In this document: positions 1 to 9,111 of the stretch, one piece after another | How positions within the stretch are numbered: position 1 is the stretch's first letter | How the letters are laid out: each line of letters starts with the position of its first letter | Assembly (NCBI RefSeq): GCF_900105325.1 | Contig: NZ_FNSU01000003.1 | Coordinates: forward strand, 2,294,001-2,358,000 | Origin: Pseudomonas marginalis | GTDB lineage: Bacteria > Pseudomonadota > Gammaproteobacteria > Pseudomonadales > Pseudomonadaceae | Length of the DNA: 64,000 nt | Reading direction: 5' to 3' | The notes under the pieces: generated by a model | Database searches by the model: none | What the model was told of the DNA's origin: nothing | The model's input: the letters and a program-made list of their open reading frames with translations, nothing else | Made by a program: the position numbers and the translations under genes

Positions 1-56
1 GAACCCCTGTTACCGCCGTGAAAGGGCGGTGTCCTAGGCCACTAGACGAAGGGGAC
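1..56 (-). tRNA. tRNA-Glu (TTC), 3' end cut by the window edge
   Basis: The complement reads as a tRNA from position 56 downwards: acceptor 5' strand GTCCCC, a D arm, an anticodon stem-loop with CTTTCAC giving anticodon TTC, and the start of the T arm. The last ~20 bases, including the acceptor 3' strand, lie outside the window. It is co-oriented with tRNA-Ala 78 bases upstream, so the two are probably one transcript, as in the usual pseudomonad gltX-side tRNA cluster. Confidence 0.95.
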
Positions 57-134
57 AAAACCTTCTGTACAACTGACCAGCGCTGAGAGCTGATCGATTC
101 AAGGACGGTGTGGCCAGACCTTGAACCTGTAGAT

Positions 135-210
<76 letters not shown>

Positions 211-311
211 TCATCGGTGAGGACGGGGCGAATCTTAATGGCGGTTTGGAAAGGTGTCAAATTTATTTTCAACATTTTCCAAAATTTTTTGCCGGGATAA
301 CAATCACTTAC

Positions 312-343
312 CGACGAAACCCCGGAAAACCTGGGTTTCGTCG
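312..343 (-). terminator. stem-loop downstream of gltX
   Basis: An 11-bp stem (CGACGAAACCC pairing with GGGTTTCGTCG, positions 312-343) lies 15 bases past the gltX stop and before the tRNAs. No T-tract follows on the minus strand, so it may be an mRNA-stabilising or processing hairpin rather than an intrinsic terminator. Confidence 0.4.
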
Positions 344-357
344 CTGCAATGGACTGC

Positions 358-1839
358 TTAAGCGATAGCGCCCAACAGCTTTTCCCACTCTTTGTTTTCT
401 TTCTTCGATACACCACCAAGCAAATCAAGGGCTTGGCGCAGGCGGAAACGGGTCAGGTCCGGGCCGAGAATTTCCATCGCATCCAGCACCGACACCGAAC
501 TGGCCTGCCCGGTGATCGCGGCAAACATCAGCGGCATGGCATCGCGCAATTTCAACTCAAGGGATTCCACCACCGCCTGGATCGTCGCAGTGATCGCATC
601 CTTCTCCCACTGGCGCAGGCTTTCCAGCTTCCACAGGATCAGTTGCATCAACTGGCGCACCTGATCGCCCGAGAGCTTCTTGGATTCGAACAGCCTGGTA
701 TCCGGGTTCACACCACCGGCAAAGAAGAAGCTGGCCAACGGGGCAACCTGGCTGAACGTCTCCACCCTGCCCTGCACCAGTGGCGCGATCTTCATCATGT
801 ATTCAGGGTTCAGCGCCCATTGCTGCACGCGGCTGGCGAATTCTTCCACCGGCAGATCACGCAGCCACTGGCCATTGAGCCACGAGAGTTTCTCGATATC
901 GAAGATCGGCCCGCCCAGCGACACGCGGGACAGGTCAAAGTTATCGACCATTTCCTGCAGCGAGAACTTCTCACGCTCGTCCGGCATCGACCAGCCCATG
1001 CGGCCCAGGTAGTTGAGCATCGCTTCAGGCATGAAGCCCATGCGCTCGTAGAACGTCACCGAGGTCGGGTTCTTGCGCTTGGACAGCTTGCTCTTGTCCG
1101 GGTTACGCAGCAGCGGCATGTAGCACAGCTGCGGTTGTTCCCAGCCGAAGTATTCGTAGAGAAGGATCAACTTCGGCGCCGATGGCAGCCATTCTTCACC
1201 CCGCAATACGTGGGTGATGCCCATCAGGTGGTCGTCGACCACGTTGGCCAGGAAGTACGTCGGCAGGCCGTCGGTCTTCATCAACACCTGCATGTCCATG
1301 CGGTCCCACGGGATTTCGACATCACCGCGCAGCATGTCCGGCACCACGCACACGCCTTCGCTCGGCACCTTCATGCGGATAACGTGAGGTTCACCGGCGG
1401 CCAGGCGGGCAGCCACCTCCTCTTTCGACAGCAGCAACGCGCGGCCATCGTAGCGCGGGGTTTCGCCACGGGCCTGTTGCTCCGCGCGCATCTGGTCGAG
1501 TTCTTCAGCGGTGCAGAAGCATGGGAACGCATGGCCCATGTCGACCAGTTGCTGGGTGTACTGCTTGTAGATGTCGCTGCGCTCGCTCTGGCGATACGGA
1601 CCGTGCGGGCCGCCTACGTCCGGGCCTTCGGCCCAGGTAATGCCCAACCAGCGCAGGGCATCGAAAATCTGCTGTTCCGACTCACGGGTGGAGCGCAGTT
1701 GGTCGGTGTCCTCGATCCGCAGGATGAATTCACCGCCGTGCTGCTTGGCAAAGCAGTAGTTGAACAAGGCGATGTAGGCAGTGCCGACGTGGGGATCCCC
1801 AGTAGGCGATGGCGCGATGCGCGTGCGGACGGTGGTCAT
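358..1839 (-). CDS. gltX: glutamyl-tRNA synthetase
   Basis: This 493-aa cytoplasmic class I aminoacyl-tRNA synthetase charges tRNA-Glu. The HIGH-type signature is seen as HVGT at residues 17-20 after PSPTGDP, and KLSKR lies near residue 252. The frame is open for another 76 codons upstream, but the conserved N-terminus MTTVRTRIAPSPTG sets the start at 1839, and the length then matches bacterial GltX. It is followed by tRNA-Ala and tRNA-Glu on the same strand, an arrangement shared by pseudomonads. The upstream extension runs into REP sequence and is not coding. Confidence 0.97.
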   Translation of the reverse strand: MTTVRTRIAPSPTGDPHVGTAYIALFNYCFAKQHGGEFILRIEDTDQLRSTRESEQQIFDALRWLGITWAEGPDVGGPHGPYRQSERSDIYKQYTQQLVDMGHAFPCFCTAEELDQMRAEQQARGETPRYDGRALLLSKEEVAARLAAGEPHVIRMKVPSEGVCVVPDMLRGDVEIPWDRMDMQVLMKTDGLPTYFLANVVDDHLMGITHVLRGEEWLPSAPKLILLYEYFGWEQPQLCYMPLLRNPDKSKLSKRKNPTSVTFYERMGFMPEAMLNYLGRMGWSMPDEREKFSLQEMVDNFDLSRVSLGGPIFDIEKLSWLNGQWLRDLPVEEFASRVQQWALNPEYMMKIAPLVQGRVETFSQVAPLASFFFAGGVNPDTRLFESKKLSGDQVRQLMQLILWKLESLRQWEKDAITATIQAVVESLELKLRDAMPLMFAAITGQASSVSVLDAMEILGPDLTRFRLRQALDLLGGVSKKENKEWEKLLGAIA

Positions 1840-1954
1840 GGCAGGTCTCGAATGGGCGATATAACTGAAATTGAAACAAGGGGCGAATGGTAACAGCCTG
1901 GGTGATTTCTGGAAAACCGAGGCACAACCATCGGGGGCAAGCCCCCGATGAGCA

Positions 1955-2358
1955 TGGGTATCTACACAACTTCCAGTGAATACGGAATCTATGGCAATTA
2001 GGCTTCTGTGGTGAGCGGGCTTGTCGAATCGTCGCACCGCCCGCGCTGGGCTGCGAAGCAGCCCCAAAACCAGCCTCTACAGAGTGCCTGATACACCGCG
2101 TTCTTCTTTACTGGGGCTGCTTCGCAGCCCAGCGCGGGGCAAGCCCGCTCACCACAGAGTTATGTGTCAGCCTTTAAGAGTTGTGTAGATACCTATGCCC
2201 GCGCTGGGTTGCGAAGCAGCCCCAAAACCTTCACCTCGATTGATTCTGGCACTCTGCGGTGACCTTATTGGGGCTGCTTCGCAGCCCAGCGCGGGGCAAG
2301 CCCGCTCACCACAGAGTTATGTGTCAGCCTTTAAGAGTTGTGTAGATGCCTATGCCCC
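1955..2358. repeat. REP cluster between uvrB and gltX with an 89-bp direct duplication
   Basis: No gene lies between gltX and uvrB. The gap contains REP units with the palindrome GGGGCTGCTTCGCAGCCC followed by a conserved tail ending GCCCGCTCACCACAG. One reverse unit spans about 2003-2066 and two forward units begin at 2112 and 2269. The segments 2112-2200 and 2269-2357 are near-identical over 89 bases. Both end in a flank containing GTTGTGTAGAT, which is also present inverted at about 1957-1971. The same REP family flanks the RAYT gene at 35.3 kb. Confidence 0.85.
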
Positions 2359-2384
2359 GATGAGGCCAGTCTAGTCACCGCAGA

Positions 2385-4400
2385 TCAGACAGCCAGCAAC
2401 CGCTCACGCAACTTGCCAATCTCATCCCGAGTCTGCGCCGCAGCTTCAAACTCCAGGTCCCGCGCCAACTGGTACATTTTCTCTTCCAACTGGCGAATCC
2501 GCTTGGTGATCTCACTCGGCGAGCGCAGTTCGTTTTCGTACTTGGCGCTTTCCTCGGCGGCCTTGGCCATGCCCTTGCGCTTCTTGCTGCGCGAGCCCGG
2601 CACGGTGGCTCCTTCCATGATGTCGGCAACGTCCTTGAACACGCCCTTGGGCGTAATGCCGTTTTCCAGGTTGAAGGCAATCTGCTTGTCGCGACGGCGT
2701 TGCGTCTCGCCAATCGCCCGCTCCATGGAACCGGTGATGCGATCCGCGTAGAGAATCGCCCGGCCATTGAGGTTACGCGCCGCACGACCGATGGTTTGGA
2801 TCAGCGAGCGTTCAGAGCGCAGGAAGCCCTCCTTGTCTGCATCGAGGATTGCCACCAGCGACACTTCCGGCATGTCCAGGCCTTCGCGCAGCAGGTTGAT
2901 GCCCACCAGCACATCAAAGGTGCCCAGGCGCAGGTCGCGGATGATTTCCACGCGCTCCACGGTGTCGATGTCCGAGTGCAGGTAACGCACGCGCACGCCG
3001 TGGTCGGCGAGGTAGTCGGTCAAGTCTTCGGACATGCGCTTGGTCAGCGTGGTGACCAGCACCCGCTCTTCCAGGGCCACACGCTTATGGATCTCCGACA
3101 ACAGGTCATCCACCTGGGTCAGCGCCGGGCGGATTTCGATTTCCGGGTCGACCAGGCCGGTGGGACGCACCAGTTGCTCGATCACACGGCCGGCATGCTC
3201 GGCCTCATAGTTGCCCGGCGTGGCCGACACAAAGATGGTCTGCGGGCTGATGGCTTCCCACTCGTCGAAGCGCATCGGCCGGTTATCCAGTGCCGACGGC
3301 AGGCGGAAGCCGTACTCCACCAGGGTTTCCTTACGCGAGCGGTCGCCCTTATACATCGCGCCCACTTGCGGCACGCTGACGTGGGACTCGTCGATCACCA
3401 GCAGTGCGTCGTCTGGCAGGTAGTCGTAGAGGGTCGGCGGCGGCGCGCCGGACTCACGGCCCGAGAGGTAGCGCGAGTAGTTTTCGATGCCGTTGCAGTA
3501 GCCCAGCTCGAGGATCATCTCCAGGTCAAAGCGCGTGCGTTGCTCCAAACGCTGGGCTTCCACCAGCTTGTTGTTGGCGCGCAGGTACTCCAGGCGCTCG
3601 GCCAGCTCGACCTTGATACCCTCGATGGCGCCCATCAGGGTTTCGCGCGGGGTCACGTAGTGGCTTTTCGGATAGAAGGTGAAGCGCGGCAGCTTGCGGA
3701 TCACTTCGCCGGTCAACGGATCGAAGGCCGACAGGCTCTCGACTTCATCGTCAAACAGCTCGATGCGGATCGCCTCCAGGTCGGATTCGGCCGGGTAGAT
3801 GTCGATCACATCGCCACGCACGCGGAAGGTGGCGCGGGCAAAATCCATGTCGTTGCGGGTGTACTGCAGGCTGGTCAAGCGGCGCAGCAGCTCGCGCTGG
3901 TCGAGTTTATCGCCGCGGTCGACGTGCAGCACCATCTTCAAATAGGTTTCAGGGCTGCCCAGGCCATAGATGCACGACACCGTGGTGACGATGATCGCGT
4001 CCTTGCGCTCCAGCAACGCCTTGGTCGCCGACAGCCGCATTTGCTCGATGTGGTCGTTGATCGACGCATCCTTCTCGATAAAGGTATCGGAGGACGGCAC
4101 ATACGCTTCGGGCTGGTAGTAGTCGTAGTAGGAAACGAAGTACTCCACCGCGTTGTTCGGGAAGAACGCCTTGAACTCGCCGTACAACTGCGCGGCCAGG
4201 GTCTTGTTCGGGGCCAGCACCAGCGTGGGGCGGTTGATCTGCGCAATCACGTTGGCGATGCTGAAGGTCTTGCCCGAACCGGTCACCCCGAGCAGCGTCT
4301 GGTGCGCCAGGCCGGCCTCGATGCCTTCGACCATCTGGCGAATGGCCTCGGGCTGGTCGCCGGCAGGTTCAAAGCGGGTGACTAGTTGGAAATCCGACAT
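2385..4400 (-). CDS. uvrB: excinuclease ABC subunit UvrB
   Basis: This is the DNA damage verification helicase of nucleotide excision repair, acting with UvrA and UvrC. The 671-aa protein has a Walker A GVTGSGKT at residues 38-45, the DEAD-like ESH motif and superfamily 2 helicase motifs, a QTIGRAARN motif VI, and a C-terminal UVR motif that would contact UvrC. The start at 4400 gives the conserved MSDFQLVTRFEPAGDQP; the open frame upstream lacks family similarity. It is divergent from the aminotransferase gene. I saw no convincing LexA box in the 342-base divergent region. Confidence 0.97.
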   Translation of the reverse strand: MSDFQLVTRFEPAGDQPEAIRQMVEGIEAGLAHQTLLGVTGSGKTFSIANVIAQINRPTLVLAPNKTLAAQLYGEFKAFFPNNAVEYFVSYYDYYQPEAYVPSSDTFIEKDASINDHIEQMRLSATKALLERKDAIIVTTVSCIYGLGSPETYLKMVLHVDRGDKLDQRELLRRLTSLQYTRNDMDFARATFRVRGDVIDIYPAESDLEAIRIELFDDEVESLSAFDPLTGEVIRKLPRFTFYPKSHYVTPRETLMGAIEGIKVELAERLEYLRANNKLVEAQRLEQRTRFDLEMILELGYCNGIENYSRYLSGRESGAPPPTLYDYLPDDALLVIDESHVSVPQVGAMYKGDRSRKETLVEYGFRLPSALDNRPMRFDEWEAISPQTIFVSATPGNYEAEHAGRVIEQLVRPTGLVDPEIEIRPALTQVDDLLSEIHKRVALEERVLVTTLTKRMSEDLTDYLADHGVRVRYLHSDIDTVERVEIIRDLRLGTFDVLVGINLLREGLDMPEVSLVAILDADKEGFLRSERSLIQTIGRAARNLNGRAILYADRITGSMERAIGETQRRRDKQIAFNLENGITPKGVFKDVADIMEGATVPGSRSKKRKGMAKAAEESAKYENELRSPSEITKRIRQLEEKMYQLARDLEFEAAAQTRDEIGKLRERLLAV

Positions 4401-4742
4401 AACGTACCTCTTGAAGTCACCCCAGACTGTAAACCCGTCGGGGACGAAAAAGACCACAACCCGCGAAGTTTCAGAGCGGACCGTAGGAAAAAACTATGAT
4501 AGCTGTAGAAGTGGTGGCGAATGTGACGGGTTTCAAGGCAATCGTCCTGCCTGCCGTGGTTGATCAATGTTGCAATAAGACTAACGGTCGGCAAATAAAC
4601 CGAAAAACTTGGCCGAAAAGCCGTTTCGGTTGTCGCCCTCAGCGGTGATGGCCTCTATACTAGCTCCCCGTTTGTGCACCGCTCTAGTGCATTCGGCTGG
4701 AGCGCGACACGTCCCTCCCTTCCCCCATAGAGCTGCCGCAAA
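4401..4742 (+). promoter_or_regulatory. divergent uvrB / aminotransferase intergenic region
   Basis: This 342-base gap holds no credible gene. For the plus-strand aminotransferase a -10 like TATACT lies at 4656-4661. A weak -35 TTGTCG at 4630-4635 gives a long 20-base spacer, so an adjacent hexamer may be the true -35. The region near 4490-4500 (TATGATAG) may serve uvrB on the other strand. Element positions are by eye. Confidence 0.4.
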
Positions 4743-5939
4743 ATGAGCCTGTTCTCCGCTGTCGAAATGGCACCACGCGATCCAATCCTGGGCCTCAACG
4801 AAGCATTCAACGCCGATACACGAACCACCAAGGTCAACCTTGGCGTGGGCGTTTACTGCAACGAGGAGGGGAAGATTCCACTCTTGCGTGCCGTTGCCGA
4901 AGCGGAAGCCATTCGCGTGGCGCAACACGCCGCCCGTGGCTACTTGCCGATCGACGGCATCGCCGCCTACGACAAGGCCGTGCAGACCCTGCTGTTCGGC
5001 GCTGAATCGCCACTGCTGAACGCTGGCCGCGTCACCACCGTACAAGCGGTAGGCGGCACCGGCGCCCTGAAGCTGGGTGCAGACTTCCTCAAGCAATTGC
5101 TGCCAGGCGCCGTCGTTGCGATCAGCGACCCGAGCTGGGAAAACCACCGCGCCCTGTTCGAAACCGCCGGTTTCCCGGTGCAGAACTACCGCTACTACGA
5201 CGCCGCCACCCACGACGTGAACCGTGCCGGCCTGCTCGAAGACCTCAACGCCCTGCCGCCCCAGTCCATCGTGGTGCTGCACGCCTGCTGCCATAACCCG
5301 ACCGGCGTCGACCTGAGCCCGGCCGACTGGCAGAACGTGCTGGACGTGGTCAAGGCCAGGAACCTGGTGCCGTTCCTCGACATGGCCTACCAGGGCTTTG
5401 GCGACGGTATCCACGAAGACGCCGCCGCCGTGCGCCTGTTCGCCGAATCGGGCCTGACCTTCTTTGTCTCCAGCTCGTTCTCCAAGTCGTTCTCCCTGTA
5501 CGGCGAGCGTGTGGGCGCGTTGTCCATCGTCGGTGACTCCAAGGAAGAAAGCGCGCGCATCCTGTCCCAGGTCAAGCGCGTGATCCGCACCAACTACTCC
5601 AACCCGCCAACCCATGGCGCAGCGATTGTTGCCGCGGTGCTCAACAACCCTGAGCTGCGCGCCCAGTGGGAAGCCGAACTGGCCGAGATGCGCCTGCGCA
5701 TCCGTGGCATGCGTGAGCAGATGGTTGCCGAGCTGGCCAAGGCTGCTCCGGGCCACGACTTCAGCTTCGTCGGTCGCCAACGCGGGATGTTCTCCTACTC
5801 GGGCCTCACCGTTGAGCAAGTCACCCGCCTGCGCAGCGAGTTTGGTATCTACGCGCTGGATACCGGGCGTATCTGCGTGGCAGCGTTGAACCAGTCGAAC
5901 ATTGCTGCGGTAACAAAGGCGATTGTTCAGGTTCTATAA
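4743..5939 (+). CDS. class I aromatic/aspartate aminotransferase
   Basis: This 398-aa PLP-dependent fold-type I enzyme of the AspC/TyrB type would transfer amino groups between aspartate or aromatic amino acids and 2-oxoglutarate. The N-terminus MSLFSAVEMAPRDPILGL is typical of the family. The PLP lysine is K248 in SSSFSKSFSLYGERVG, and an arginine-containing substrate site lies near the C-terminus. The length equals the E. coli enzymes (about 396). It stands next to uvrB, as in P. aeruginosa. An intrinsic terminator follows directly. Whether aspartate or aromatic substrates dominate cannot be told from sequence. Confidence 0.93.
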   Translation: MSLFSAVEMAPRDPILGLNEAFNADTRTTKVNLGVGVYCNEEGKIPLLRAVAEAEAIRVAQHAARGYLPIDGIAAYDKAVQTLLFGAESPLLNAGRVTTVQAVGGTGALKLGADFLKQLLPGAVVAISDPSWENHRALFETAGFPVQNYRYYDAATHDVNRAGLLEDLNALPPQSIVVLHACCHNPTGVDLSPADWQNVLDVVKARNLVPFLDMAYQGFGDGIHEDAAAVRLFAESGLTFFVSSSFSKSFSLYGERVGALSIVGDSKEESARILSQVKRVIRTNYSNPPTHGAAIVAAVLNNPELRAQWEAELAEMRLRIRGMREQMVAELAKAAPGHDFSFVGRQRGMFSYSGLTVEQVTRLRSEFGIYALDTGRICVAALNQSNIAAVTKAIVQVL

Positions 5940-5957
5940 GCCTGACGGCGTTATACG

Positions 5958-5983
5958 AAGGGAAGCCGTGGCTTCCCTTTTTT
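5958..5983 (+). terminator. rho-independent terminator of the aminotransferase gene
   Basis: A GGGAAGC / GCTTCCC stem with a 4-base loop (CGTG) is followed by six T residues, starting 20 bases after the stop codon. Confidence 0.9.
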
Positions 5984-6051
5984 AATGCCTGTCGGAAAAT
6001 ACCCTGCTCCCCTAGACTGAGCACCGATTGCCCTTTTGTTGTGAGAGCCCT

Positions 6052-6261
6052 ATGAAAAACGACGACCTGAACCTGCACGCCGACCCCGACGACCAGGAGC
6101 ACTTCACCCCGCGCGCGCCGCAAGCCAAGCGCCAGAAAAGCCTGGTGCTGCAAGTGGCGTTGGGTGTGTTCCTGGGTGGCCTGGCGTTGTGGCTGGTGCA
6201 GTTGGGCGCGACCGCGATCATGGCCAAATTGGCCATGGGCACCTTCCAGTTCGGTGGCTGA
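6052..6261 (+). CDS. small single-pass membrane protein
   Basis: This 69-aa protein has an acidic, polar N-terminus (residues 1-25), a basic stretch AKRQK, then one hydrophobic segment from about residue 32 to 57 followed by a short tail. This suggests a cytoplasmic N-terminus and a membrane anchor. The start MKNDDLNLHADPDDQ is preceded by a GAGAG ribosome site. Similar short proteins are conserved near uvrB in pseudomonads as far as I recall, but no function is known to me. REP repeats follow. Confidence 0.7.
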   Translation: MKNDDLNLHADPDDQEHFTPRAPQAKRQKSLVLQVALGVFLGGLALWLVQLGATAIMAKLAMGTFQFGG

Positions 6262-6315
6262 ATCTCGCCTCACCCTCGTAAATCCCGCCTTCTTCAACAC
6301 CGCGTAAATCCAATC

Positions 6316-6600
6316 CGTAGCAGCTGCCGAGCGCAAGCGAGGCTGCGTCGGGCGCGCTGCCGACTCAGGACCGAGCCGCGGCCGACGCAGCCTCGCCAAG
6401 GCTCGACAGCTGCTACGAACGCCAATCACACCAAGGCCTCACCCCCGTAGCAGCTGCCGAGCGCAAGCGAGGCTGCGTCGGGCGCGCTGCCGATTCAGGA
6501 CCGAGTCGCGACCGACGCAGCCTCGCCAAGGCTCGACAGCTGCTACGAACGCCAATCACATCAAGGCCTCTGCCTCGCTTGCGCTCGACAGCTGCTACGG
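6316..6600. repeat. tandem REPIN array, family with GTAGCAGCTG palindrome
   Basis: Two near-identical ~130-base units start at 6316 and 6446. Each carries GTAGCAGCTGCCGAGCGC and its inverted partner GCTCGACAGCTGCTAC, so each is a REP pair (REPIN). A half unit ends at 6600. The copies differ by only a few transitions. A single unit of the same family lies at 38.3 kb. This accounts for most of the 409-base gap between 6261 and 6671. Confidence 0.85.
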
Positions 6601-6670
6601 GTTTGCGTGGTGGTGGACAAGAAGGTATCTACGCGAGGTGCGGTAGCGACAGGATTTGCGCGGTGGCGAT

Positions 6671-7543
6671 CTACGCCAGCGTCAAGCCTTGTTCCTCCAG
6701 CAACTTCACAAAACTGTTCAAACTCTGCGACACCGTCCCACGGCGCCAGATCAGCCAGGTATGCAGGGTGCGAAAACTGTCCGTCAGCGGCCACACGCTC
6801 ACCGTGGTAAACCCCGGCATGCTTTCCAGCATGCTGCGTGGCATCAGCGCCAGGCCGGCCCCGGCGCTGACGCAGGCGAGCATGCCGTGGTAGGACTCCA
6901 TCTCGAAGATCCTCCCCGGCACCGCGCCGTCCTGTGCGAACCAGCGCTCGAAATGGTGCCGGTAGGAACAGTTGGAGCGAAAGGTGTAGATGCTCTCCCC
7001 GTTCACATCCTGCCCTCGCGTGATCGGCCCGTGGTGCAACGGCGCAATCACCACCATCTCCTCCTCGAACACCGCCACGCCTTCCAGGGTGGCATGCAAT
7101 ACCGGCCCATCGACGAACGCCGCCGCCAGCCGTCCCGACAACACGCCCTCGATCATCGTGCCTGAAGGCCCGGTGCTCAGGTCCAATTCGACCTTGGTGT
7201 GCTTCTGGTTGTAGGCCGCGAGCAGCGCCGGGATGCGCACCGCCGCCGTGCTTTCCAGGGAGCCGAGAGCAAACGCGCCCTGGGGTTCCTCCCCCGCCAC
7301 CGTCGCGCGGGCTTCCTGCACCAGGTCGAGAATACGTCGCGCATAGCCGAGGAAATTCCATCCGGCGGGCGACAGGCGCAGGCGACTCTTCTCGCGGATA
7401 AACAACTCCACGCCCAAATCCTGCTCCAGTTGCTTGATGCGCGTGGTCAGGTTCGACGGCACCCGATGAATCAACTGCGCGGCGGCGCTGATGCTGCCTT
7501 GCTCGGCAACGGCCTTGAAGATTTCCAGCTGCACCAGATCCAA
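6671..7543 (-). CDS. LysR-family transcriptional regulator
   Basis: This 290-aa regulator has an N-terminal winged HTH (residues ~1-60, QLEIFKAVAEQGSISAAAQ) and a C-terminal effector-binding fold. I place the start at a TTG giving MDLVQLEIFK, because GGAG lies 7 bases before it; another TTG four codons upstream is possible. It is divergent from the aldehyde dehydrogenase gene with a gap of about 100 bases, the classic layout of a LysR regulator and its target. The HTH resembles PtxR/YwbI-like members. The inducer is unknown; a semialdehyde or related metabolite is inferred from the neighbour. Confidence 0.88.
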   Translation of the reverse strand: MDLVQLEIFKAVAEQGSISAAAQLIHRVPSNLTTRIKQLEQDLGVELFIREKSRLRLSPAGWNFLGYARRILDLVQEARATVAGEEPQGAFALGSLESTAAVRIPALLAAYNQKHTKVELDLSTGPSGTMIEGVLSGRLAAAFVDGPVLHATLEGVAVFEEEMVVIAPLHHGPITRGQDVNGESIYTFRSNCSYRHHFERWFAQDGAVPGRIFEMESYHGMLACVSAGAGLALMPRSMLESMPGFTTVSVWPLTDSFRTLHTWLIWRRGTVSQSLNSFVKLLEEQGLTLA

Positions 7544-7646
7544 GTCATTCTCCAATCGTGAACGTATTGCTCAATATTATTCAGTTTCCAGAAAACATGC
7601 ATCCCCGTAGGCTGAACCCATTCCACTCATTCAGCCGGACGGTGCC

Positions 7647-9038
7647 ATGAACGCTATTTCTCACCAGACCCACGCCCTGTCGATCAACCCCGCCACCGGC
7701 GAAACAGTCGGCAGCTACCCCTACGAAACCGCGTCGCAACTGGACGCCGCCCTCGACCGTGCCACCGCCGCCTTCCGCACCTGGCGCCGCCAGCCGGTCA
7801 GCCAGCGTGCCGAATTGCTGCTGGCCCTGGCCGGCGCCCTGCGCGATCAAGCCGAAGAAATGGCGCAGATGATCACCCTGGAAATGGGCAAGCCCATCAC
7901 CCAGGCCCGCGCCGAAATCGAAAAATGCGCCCAGCTCAGCGAGTGGTATGCCGCCCACGGCCCGGCCATGCTAGCCCCGGAACCCACCCTGGTGGACAAC
8001 GGCAGCGCCCACATCGAATACCGCCCGCTGGGCCCGATCCTCGCCGTGATGCCGTGGAACTTCCCGGTATGGCAAGTGCTGCGTGGCGCCGTGCCGACCC
8101 TGCTCGCCGGCAATACCTACGTGCTCAAACACGCGCCGAACGTGATGGGCAGCGCGTACATGATGAAAGCGGCGTTGCAGAAGGCCGGATTCGCTGAAGG
8201 CCTGTTCGAAGTGATCAACGTGACCCAGGACGGCGTATCCACCGCCATCGCCGACCCGCGCATCGCCGCCGTCACCCTCACCGGCAGCGTACGCGCCGGC
8301 ATGGCCATCGGCTCCCAGGCCGGCGCTGCGCTGAAGAAGTGCGTGCTGGAACTGGGCGGCTCCGACCCGTTCATCGTGCTCAACGACGCCGACCTCGACG
8401 CCGCCGTGCAGGCCGCCGTCATCGGCCGCTTCCAGAACAGCGGCCAGGTCTGCGCCGCCGCCAAGCGCCTGATCATCGAAGCCGGCGTGGTGGACGCCTT
8501 CACCGCCAAGTTCGTCGAAGCCAGCCGCGCGCTGGTGATGGGCGACCCGACCTCGGCCAGCACCTACGTCGGCCCGATGGCGCGCTTCGACCTGCGCGAC
8601 GAGTTGCACGGCCAGGTCCAGGCCACCCTGGAAGAAGGCGCCACCCTGCTGCTGGGCGGCCACAAAGTTGCCGGTGTCGCCAACTACTATGAGCCGACCG
8701 TACTGGCCGACGTCACCGACCAGATGACCTCGTTCAAGCAGGAACTGTTTGGCCCCGTGGCGTCGATCATCACCGCCCGCGATGCCGACCACGCCGTGGC
8801 CCTGGCCAATGACAGCGAGTTCGGCCTCACCGCCAGCCTCTTCACCACCGACCCGGCCAAGGCCCGCGACATCGCCAACCAGCTGGAAACCGGCGGGATC
8901 TTCATCAATGCGTTCAGCGTGTCCGACCCTCGGGTGGCGTTTGGCGGCGTGAAGAAGAGCGGGTTCGGGCGCGAGTTGTCGCATTTTGGCCTACGCGAAT
9001 TCTGCAATGCGCAGACCGTATGGCTGGATCGCAAGTAG
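7647..9038 (+). CDS. sad: NAD(P)-dependent succinate-semialdehyde dehydrogenase (Sad/YneI type)
   Basis: This 463-aa aldehyde dehydrogenase has the catalytic cysteine C269 in FQNSGQVCAAAKR and the general base E235 in LELGGSDPF. The short form, about 460 aa, and the motif MPWNFPVWQVLR match the Sad/YneI subgroup rather than the ~480-aa GabD form. It would oxidise succinate semialdehyde to succinate, or act on a related short aldehyde, in the cytoplasm. The divergent LysR gene is the likely regulator. Substrate identity is inferred from subfamily. Confidence 0.88.
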   Translation: MNAISHQTHALSINPATGETVGSYPYETASQLDAALDRATAAFRTWRRQPVSQRAELLLALAGALRDQAEEMAQMITLEMGKPITQARAEIEKCAQLSEWYAAHGPAMLAPEPTLVDNGSAHIEYRPLGPILAVMPWNFPVWQVLRGAVPTLLAGNTYVLKHAPNVMGSAYMMKAALQKAGFAEGLFEVINVTQDGVSTAIADPRIAAVTLTGSVRAGMAIGSQAGAALKKCVLELGGSDPFIVLNDADLDAAVQAAVIGRFQNSGQVCAAAKRLIIEAGVVDAFTAKFVEASRALVMGDPTSASTYVGPMARFDLRDELHGQVQATLEEGATLLLGGHKVAGVANYYEPTVLADVTDQMTSFKQELFGPVASIITARDADHAVALANDSEFGLTASLFTTDPAKARDIANQLETGGIFINAFSVSDPRVAFGGVKKSGFGRELSHFGLREFCNAQTVWLDRK

Positions 9039-9111
9039 CAGCAGTGAACAAATGGCGTTAGCATTCTGTCCACTCGGCTTAACAGCATGTTTTTAGGGTC
9101 AGGATCGCACT

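Noticed and set aside
349..1893. Long plus-strand open frame of about 500 codons opposite gltX
   Set aside because: It is an antisense shadow caused by high GC third positions in gltX. The translation is rich in H, R and Q with no domain.
2700..4385. 561-codon plus-strand frame opposite uvrB
   Set aside because: It is a shadow of uvrB; composition is histidine/glutamine/valine-biased and no ribosome site is seen.
4581..5819. 412-codon minus-strand frame opposite the aminotransferase
   Set aside because: It is a shadow frame; the plus-strand product is a full-length, well-conserved enzyme.
6316..6600. Possible CRISPR-like array because of repeated units
   Set aside because: The repeats are two REP pairs with nearly identical spacers, not unique spacers, and no cas genes are present.
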